Assembly (NCBI GenBank): GCA_022410635.1
Contig: JAJVDF010000450.1
Location: 903,701 to 967,700 of the forward strand
Direction of reading: 5' to 3'
DNA length: 64,000 nucleotides
Source of the DNA: Tretioscincus oriximinensis
Lineage: Eukaryota > Chordata > Lepidosauria > Squamata > Gymnophthalmidae
The position numbers and the translations under genes are program-made. The notes under the pieces were generated by a model. The model searched no databases. It was given only the letters and a program-made list of their open reading frames with translations, and had not been told where the DNA came from. Below are positions 58,335-64,000 of the stretch, in pieces (the first letter of the stretch is position 1; every line of letters begins with the position of its first letter).

Positions 58335-58491
58335 CAGAGATGTCAAACTGGTGGCCCTCCAGATGTTCCTGAACCACAACTCCCAATGTTCAGTTTGGTT
58401 TAGCAGAGTGGAGTACAGTGCTGGGAGTGGAATGGAATGTTGGGAGTTGTGGTTCAGGAACATCTGGAGGGCCACCAGTTTGACATCTCTG
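58335..58491. mobile_element. hAT-type palindromic MITE with perfect 8-bp TSD
   Basis: Perfectly inverted ends CAGAGATGTCAAACTGGTGG continue as 'CCCTCCAGATGTTCCTGAACCACAACTCCCAA'-type arms that pair almost throughout. GACTAGAG stands at 58327-58334 and 58492-58499. Length 157 bp. The very high arm identity and exact duplication suggest the youngest hAT insertion in the window. Confidence 0.93.
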
Positions 58492-58584
58492 GACTAGAGC
58501 ATAATCTAAATAAAGAGAGGCTTGATATGGATTGCCAGTAGACCAGTGAGCCCAAATCTGAAACATGAAAACTTATTTATTGCA

Positions 58585-59810
58585 GTACCTTGACTTTCAG
58601 TAAAGCACTGAACAAAGTATCTCATTCTATCCTTATTGAAAAAATGGTCAAGTATGGGACTGACAAAACAACAGTTAGATGGATTCAAAACTGGCTCAGT
58701 GATCGTACTCAAAGAGTGGTAATAAATGGTTGCATAGCCAATTGGAAGAATGTTTCACGTGGAGTGCCACAAGGTCTGTCCTGGGCCCAGTGCTATTTAA
58801 TATATTTATAAATGATCTAGATGAGGGAATTGAAGGAGAACCTATCAAATAAATTGATGACACAAAGTTAGGTGCATCTGGTGGGCCTCTGTGTGACACA
58901 GAATGCTGGACTCGATGGGCTGTGGCCTGATCCAGTATGGCTCTTCTTATGTTCTTATGTTCTTAGGAGGTGTTGCTAACACTAAACAAGTTAGAGAAAG
59001 GATTCAAAAAGATCTAGACAAATTGAAACAATGGGCTGAAACTAACAGAATGGTATTTAATAGAGAGAAACGCAAGATGCTACATCTGGGTAAAAAAATG
59101 AAAACAGCACATATAGAATTGGAGGAATATATCTGAGCAACAGCACAGGTGAAAAGGACCTGGATGTATTGGTAGATCACAAATTAAACATGAGTCAACA
59201 GTGTGAAGCAGCAGCAAAAAAGACAAACACAACACTGGGGTGTATTAAGAGGAGCATAGAATCTCAATCACGTGGAATAATTATTCCTCTCTCCAATACT
59301 TTGGTAAGACCACACTTGGAATACTGTATTCAGTTCTGGGCACCCCAATTTAAAAAGAACATTATAATTTAGAGCAAGTTCAAAAGAGAGTTACAAGGAT
59401 GGTGAGTGGTCTGGAAACCATGTCCTATGAAGAACGGTTAAAGAATCTAGGGATGTTTAGTCTGCAAAAGAGAAGACTGAGAGGAGACTTGATAGCTGTC
59501 TACAAATATCTGAAGGGCTGTCACAGAGCAAAGGGATCAGCATTGTTCTCATTGGCACATGGAAAGACTAGAAACAATAGGATGAAATTGCAGGGGAATA
59601 GATTTAGATTAGATATCAGAAAAAATGTTTCTAATAAACCAATGGAACAATTTGCCACAGGAGGTGGTGAGTTCGCCTTCATTGGAAGTCTTCAAACAGA
59701 GGCTGGACAGTCTTCTGTCTGGGATGGTTTAATGAATCCTGCATTGAGCAGGGGGTTGGACTCGATGGCCCTGGAGGTCCCTTTCAACTGTATGATTCTA
59801 TTATTCTATT
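58585..59810 (+). mobile_element. CR1 LINE, 3' part of ORF2, interrupted by a second LINE end
   Basis: Translation gives the reverse transcriptase stretch FSKALNKVSHSILIEKMVKY, SDRTQRVVINGC and SRGVPQG (frame lost just after). It continues after the nested insert at 58873-58962 as GGVANTKQVRERIQKDLDKL, then LVRPHLEYCIQFWAPQ, MSYEERLKNLGMFSLQKRRL and RGDLIAVYKYLKG. The 3' end is 'GACTCGATGGCCCTGGAGGT ... ATGATTCTATTATTCTAT', the typical CR1 octamer tail. 5'-truncated and frame-broken. Confidence 0.88.
58873..58962 (+). mobile_element. L3/CR1-like LINE 3' end nested in the CR1
   Basis: 'GCATCTGGTGGGCCTCTGTG', 'GGACTCGATGGGCTGTGGCC', 'TGATCCAGTATGGCTC' and a (TTCTTATG)n tail interrupt the CR1 frame between the Leu and Gly codons of DDTKLGG. 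TTAGG is duplicated at 58868-58872 and 58963-58967. Confidence 0.85.
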
Positions 59811-60074
59811 TATTTAGGAATTTATATCCTGCCCTTCACCAAATGTCACCAGGGCAGGTAACAAAATTAAAAGCAACACACAAAAAATATTAGTAAAACA
59901 TTTAAAAGAACCATATCCTCTCTTGCAGAAAGTGCACTTTTGTTTTGCAAACTATCCACTTTGGGTAGCATGACGAAGAATGCTGATAAAATGAGACTCC
60001 AAGGTTACGTCGTCTTCAGTGTTCATGCTGATCATGGCCCAAATCACAACCTTTGTGTTTATATAACAACAATT

Positions 60075-60140
60075 CTCCTCCTCTCCTTTTCCTCCTCCTC
60101 CCCCTCCTCCTCTTCCTCATCATCATTATCATCACTGTGT
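60075..60140. repeat. (TCC)n/(ATC)n simple repeat
   Basis: Pyrimidine-rich CTCCTCC units grade into CATCATCATT units. Confidence 0.85.
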
Positions 60141-60772
60141 TCAATTCTGGTCATCACATCTGAAGAGGGATATTGTGGAACTAGAAAAGGTGCAGAAAAG
60201 GGCAACAAAAATTATCAATGGTCTGGAGCACCTCCCTTGCGAAGCAAGGCTGCAACGTCTGGGCCTCTTCAGTCTTGAAAGGCGACGTTTGAGGGGTGAT
60301 ATGACTGAAGTGTACAAAATCATGCATGGGATCGACAGGATGAATAGGGAAAAATGTTTTCTCTATCACACAACACAAGGACCAGAAGGCACTCCTTAAA
60401 ACTGTTGGGTAGAAAAGTGAGAACAGACAAAGGAAAGTATTTTTTCACCCAGAGGGTCATCGGCCTGTGGAATTTACTTCCTGAAGAGGTGGTGGTGGCT
60501 AACAGCTTGGATAGTTTCAAGACAGGACTAGACAGGTTTATGGACACCAAGGGTATAAATGGAATCTAGGATGGATGCCTAGATGTTGCCTCCGGGATGG
60601 AGCAACAGGCAGGACTCCTGTGATACCATTTGCAGAGAGTCATATACAGGTGCATATTTTGCTTTCCTCTGTTCAGACTGCCCATGTGCATCTGGTGGGC
60701 CTCTGTGTGGCACAGAATGCTGGACTTGATGGGCTGTGGCCTGATCCAGTATGGCTCTTCTTATGTTCTTAT
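60131..60772 (+). mobile_element. L3/CR1-like LINE, 3' part of ORF2 and 3' end
   Basis: Two overlapping frames read ELEKVQKRATKIINGLEHL, RLQRLGLFSLERRRLRGDM, EVYKIMHGIDRMNRE, then (one frame over) HNTRTRRHSLKLLGRK, LWNLLPEEVVVANSLDSF. These are the conserved C-terminus of CR1/L3-clade ORF2. The 3' end is 'GGGCTGTGGCCTGATCCAGT' with TTCTTATGTTCTTAT. It is the best reference in the window for the fragments at 1530, 4950, 36832, 45558, 58873 and 62736. Confidence 0.88.
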
Positions 60773-60774
60773 CA

Positions 60775-60815
60775 TCCTCATCATCAATCATCAACGATCA
60801 TCATCATCATCATCG
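60775..60815. repeat. (ATC)n microsatellite
   Basis: ATC repeats follow directly on the LINE tail, a frequent landing or extension site. Confidence 0.85.
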
Positions 60816-61229
60816 ATTTGCTATGCTGCAATACGGGGATACCTTACCTGATCTTTATTACTACAAATAAATAAATAAATCATAACACGTGACTTATTTT
60901 CCTCTGGAAACTTATGATCAAGCTTTTTAGCTCATTTTTCTTGGCTCAGACATATAAATAAGCAGAAGTGGCTTGTTTTCTTCATCATTATTGTAATCTC
61001 TGACCTCTTGGCATGTGGCAGGAAATAAATAAATAGGTGAATGAACTGTGCAAATTGGAGTGGCCGAGACAGAAGCATTGATAGGGTCCTAGTCCAGGAA
61101 CTTAAGAGGCATGCAATTCTGGATGGAATTGTTTGGCTGAAAAATATCAAGAAGTATTTCTGAATTTATCTCTTGAATCCCATGTGCAAGCAGTGTGCAG
61201 GAGTTCTTAGCTCTATCTCCAGCTGATTT

Positions 61230-61435
61230 GCCAGATCTGGTGCTTCCTACCTTGACTATAGTGAGCCATCTGCTAATAATCTCTGGAAGTCAGAACCAGA
61301 GCAGAATGCGGCAGCTTTACTTTCTGGCCAGACACATATGCCACCAATCTTGCAGAAACTACAGTAGCTGCCAATTTGGCACCAAACCCAATTCAAAGTG
61401 TTCATATTTGCTTTTTTCTTTTTAGTTATTTCACA
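61230..61435 (+). mobile_element. L2-like LINE remnant
   Basis: The block 'CCAGAGCAGAATGCGGCAGC' (N-A-A-A in frame), 'CTTGCAGAAACTACAGTAGCTGCC' and 'CAAACCCAATTCAAAGTG' follows the order of the L2 ORF2 segment usually read as QNAAARL...LHWLPV..R..FK. Frame-broken. Confidence 0.6.
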
Positions 61436-61979
61436 GTAATGTAGTATGTGCTATTTCCATGCAATTCCATCACATTTTATAGAGGAGTGAAGTTTCAATA
61501 ATGCATTATCATTGGGAGCTGGGCATCTTGCAACATTGCCATAGCTGGCTTGAATAATAACTAGAACCTCGGAATATCTGGACATATAAAATCCTGGATG
61601 GTTAGAGCTCTGATTATCTAATTGAGTATGACATCCAAGGTATACAAAACAAAATTCAATAATGTCTCTTGTTCATTTGGCAGAACCCTGGACCTTTTGA
61701 ATATTGCACAGAGTTTGATCAGGAAATAAACAGTGATTAAATTTGTATGACAGCCCAAATTCAGATACTCATGTATATCAGTCCAAGATTTCTTGTTTAA
61801 TATACTGTTATATTATTTATAACTTTATCCCTAGATTACAAAGACCTAAATATTTAAAATGTTATTTATAATATTTAGCCCTAGGGTTATTTATAAATAA
61901 TTTTACATTTTAATGATAAATAATTGAATTTTTATGTTTTGCTTTGATTTTTTCAGTTCCATTTTTAATTTTTTAATAG

Positions 61980-62500
61980 TACTTTTTATTGATTTTAATA
62001 AAAGAAATAAAATGATACCATGTTATAGGAAAACATACAACAACATATAAAAACAGAAACCACATATAATCCTCCCTTCCTTCTCCCTCTATCCCTTGGA
62101 CCAGAATCAGGATTGGCATGACCAAATTTAAACAGTCAACCTAAGCTTTTGTATAAGAGCTATAGTCTCCTTCACTATTATATTAACATCAGAGTTTCCT
62201 GACACACTTATGTCTTGTAATTGTAATTTGAAGCCTTGTCTGTTTAATCGGAATATCTAACAGTCTCATTCTCTTTTTCAGTTCCATTTTATTATTTTCC
62301 TTTACATCAATTTATTTCCATTGTATCTCTACTGGTAATACTGGAAATTGGGATGAAATTAACTCTACCATACAACTAGATTCTTTCATGTTTTTTAGTT
62401 ACTGGAGTAGTAGATAATGTATAATTTTTGATCCAGAGTAATAAACTCTTTCTCTTTGTTAGCCATACTTGTTTAATCTCAGCTATATCTTCTGTAACCT
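61980..62500 (-). mobile_element. L1-like LINE 3' end (minus strand)
   Basis: Starts 'TACTTTTTATTGATTTTAATA', the reverse of an A-rich L1-type 3' end, then 'TCCTCCCTTCCTTCTCCCTC' (a G-rich 3' UTR on the minus strand). Further in, 'CTGTAACCTGCCCACAATG' may be decayed ORF2. Boundaries are not fixed. Confidence 0.4.
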
Positions 62501-62735
62501 GCCCACAATGAACTGCTTTTGGCTTTCTTAAATGTCATGTCTGGTAATTGATTCTGGAACATTAAGAATGTACAAGAAGCTCTGTTGAATTGGGTCATAT
62601 CTAATGTAGCAGTTTGTCTCACATAATGACCCACAAATGCTTCTGGACTTTCTAAAGCTCATTAACTCAATTCTCTGCCTATCTCAACAACCTGGAGAAC
62701 AATAGCTAGGCATTGATTCCAATACATCTGGCATC

Positions 62736-63060
62736 CATAAGAACATAAGAAGAACCATTCTGGATCGGGTCAGAGCCCATCTAGTCCAGGATTCTGTGTC
62801 ACACAGAGGCCCACCAAATGTACATGGGCAGTCCGAACAGAGGAAAGTAAAATATGCTCCTGTTCATGACTCCCTGCAAATGGTTAATTATTCCCTGCAA
62901 ATCCATAAATTTGTCTAATCCTTTCTTATATTCTAGACACCTCTTCTAATAGTAAACTCCGTACACTGAAATTCCTCTGGATGAAAAAATGTTTCCTTTA
63001 GTCCATCCTAACTCTTCTGCCCATTAGAAAATAATTTTTTCTATCCATCTTTCTCACATA
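62736..63060 (-). mobile_element. L3/CR1-like LINE 3' end (minus strand)
   Basis: 'CCATAAGAACATAAGAAGAACC', 'GGATCGGGTCAGAGCCCATC', 'CACACAGAGGCCCACCAAATG', 'GACTCCCTGCAAATGG' and 'AATTCCTCTGGATGAAAAAATG' match the reverse complement of the LINE at 60131-60772 in order. Confidence 0.8.
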
Positions 63061-63254
63061 TGCATGATTTTATAGTCTTCAAATACAAAGAAGTCTACAC
63101 TTGCAACCTAATTTCATAAGGGAGGTCATGATGATCACTTTCTGAGGAGTGATAACTAGAATTGTACATAACATTAAGAATTGAGGGAAAGTCTATCATC
63201 CAAAGGACATCAACATGCATACATGAAATGTACACCTAACAGTGAGTGTAAAAA

Positions 63255-63306
63255 TACACCCTCAGGTATAGGGCAGGATATAAGTATAAATAAATAAATA
63301 AATAAA
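63255..63306 (+). repeat. SINE/LINE 3' tail with (AAAT)n
   Basis: 'CCTCAGGTATAGGGCAGGATATAAGTATAAATAAATAAATAAATA' type end only; no body is left. Confidence 0.6.
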
Positions 63307-64000
63307 AATAGATGTTTACTTCATAATTTTAAAATATTAAAATGTCTTTAAACTCTTGAACTCATTCTGTGTACACTAGGGGGAGCCCTTTTCATAACAA
63401 TAATTCATAACAGATTTCTAAAATTTGGAAATCTCATCTCAAAAGACACCCAATAAAAATTGATAATCAAATATTTGGTTCGTTAGAAAATTGAATATAT
63501 TCATTTAAATAAACTGACCAGATCAATGGAGAAGTTTGGGCAGAAAATTTTACATACCTGCCCATCACATACTGAACGCCTTCTTGTTGGTTTTAAGTGT
63601 GGTTGTAAAAAAAAGAAAACCACATGTTTTTCTATTAGGATGGAATTTCAATTAGATATTAGATGACCCAGTAATGTGTTTCTGTTACAGATAAGGATTG
63701 ATCCTTGGACTGCCAGATTCTAATTCAACTTTTTGGGTGCTCTAAAGCAGCAGCAGGTAACTGGGATCTTCTCTAAATCCACAATTGCCTTTCACCATCA
63801 TTAATTACCATCTGCCACACTGCACCAGACAATCCCAACTTTTTACCTGCATCTGCCAATTCCTTCTCGTATCGTTTATGCTGCAAATACCCAGATATTA
63901 ACCAATCAGCCAGTTACTTTTGGTTTTGTTTTCCTCATAATAGTATGTTGCAGATTATTGCATCGATATCCCATGATTATATTAGGAATACCATGGATTT

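Larger units (their letters stand above)
56801..64000. other. Presumed UST downstream flank / intergenic DNA
   Basis: No host gene is recognisable here. The region contains the mariner-type MITE (56875), hAT MITE (58335), CR1 with a nested LINE end (58585-59810), L3-like LINE (60131-60772), simple repeats (60075-60140, 60775-60815), an L2 remnant (61230-61435), an L1-like 3' end (about 61980-62500, minus), an L3-like fragment (62736-63060, minus) and a SINE/LINE tail (63255-63305). Nothing recognised in 57140-58320 or 63310-64000. Confidence 0.7.

Overview
This window is nuclear DNA of a vertebrate, almost certainly a squamate reptile (lizard or snake). The evidence is AT-rich, intron-dominated sequence packed with a squamate-type repeat mix: tRNA-derived SINEs carrying the 'GTAGTGGTTAGAGTG ... 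GGTTCGATTCC' promoter boxes, CR1/L3- and L2-like LINE pieces, an L1 tail, and many short hAT and Tc1/mariner MITEs. The species cannot be named. Isolated N bases (123, 16807-16836, 18660, 20435, 45792, 49595, 50132) indicate a draft assembly.

The only host protein-coding gene I can support is UST (uronyl 2-sulfotransferase, dermatan/chondroitin sulfate 2-O-sulfation), on the + strand. Seven exons are present, at 5473-5516, 11168-11323, 16366-16445, 22165-22318, 33530-33627, 35270-35427 and 51855-52141. They have consensus GT/AG borders and compatible phases, and encode about 325 C-terminal residues ending at a stop codon at 52139-52141. By comparison with the human gene as I recall it these are exons 2-8. 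Exon 1, with the cytosolic tail, transmembrane anchor and start codon, lies upstream of the window. Positions 1-5472 are therefore intron 1. From 52142 the sequence is probably 3' UTR, then intergenic, out to 64000.

The rest is transposon archaeology. Intron 1 and intron 2 hold L3/CR1-like 3' ends, SINEs, a (TAC)n(TAA)n microsatellite and two LTR-like blocks. Intron 4 and intron 5 hold several hAT-type non-autonomous elements, three of them with recognisable 8-bp target duplications (16539-16980, 23114-23619, 29267-29606). Intron 7 (16.4 kb) holds most of the foldback copies of one retroposon-like family, a pogo/Tigger-like MITE, two 78-bp palindromic mariner-type MITEs, a hAT MITE and a 5'-truncated L1 whose 265-codon ORF2 tail is still open. 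The downstream flank holds a CR1 with a second LINE end nested inside it, another hAT MITE, a mariner-type MITE and L3/L2/L1 remnants.

I found no novel multi-gene system. The most unusual feature is the set of foldback copies (34412-34515, 39936-40137, 42808-42911, perhaps 48515-48632). They share a 5' end and turn back on themselves at different points. At least two are flanked by direct repeats of 10-14 bp, which fits retrotransposition combined with snap-back synthesis better than DNA transposition.
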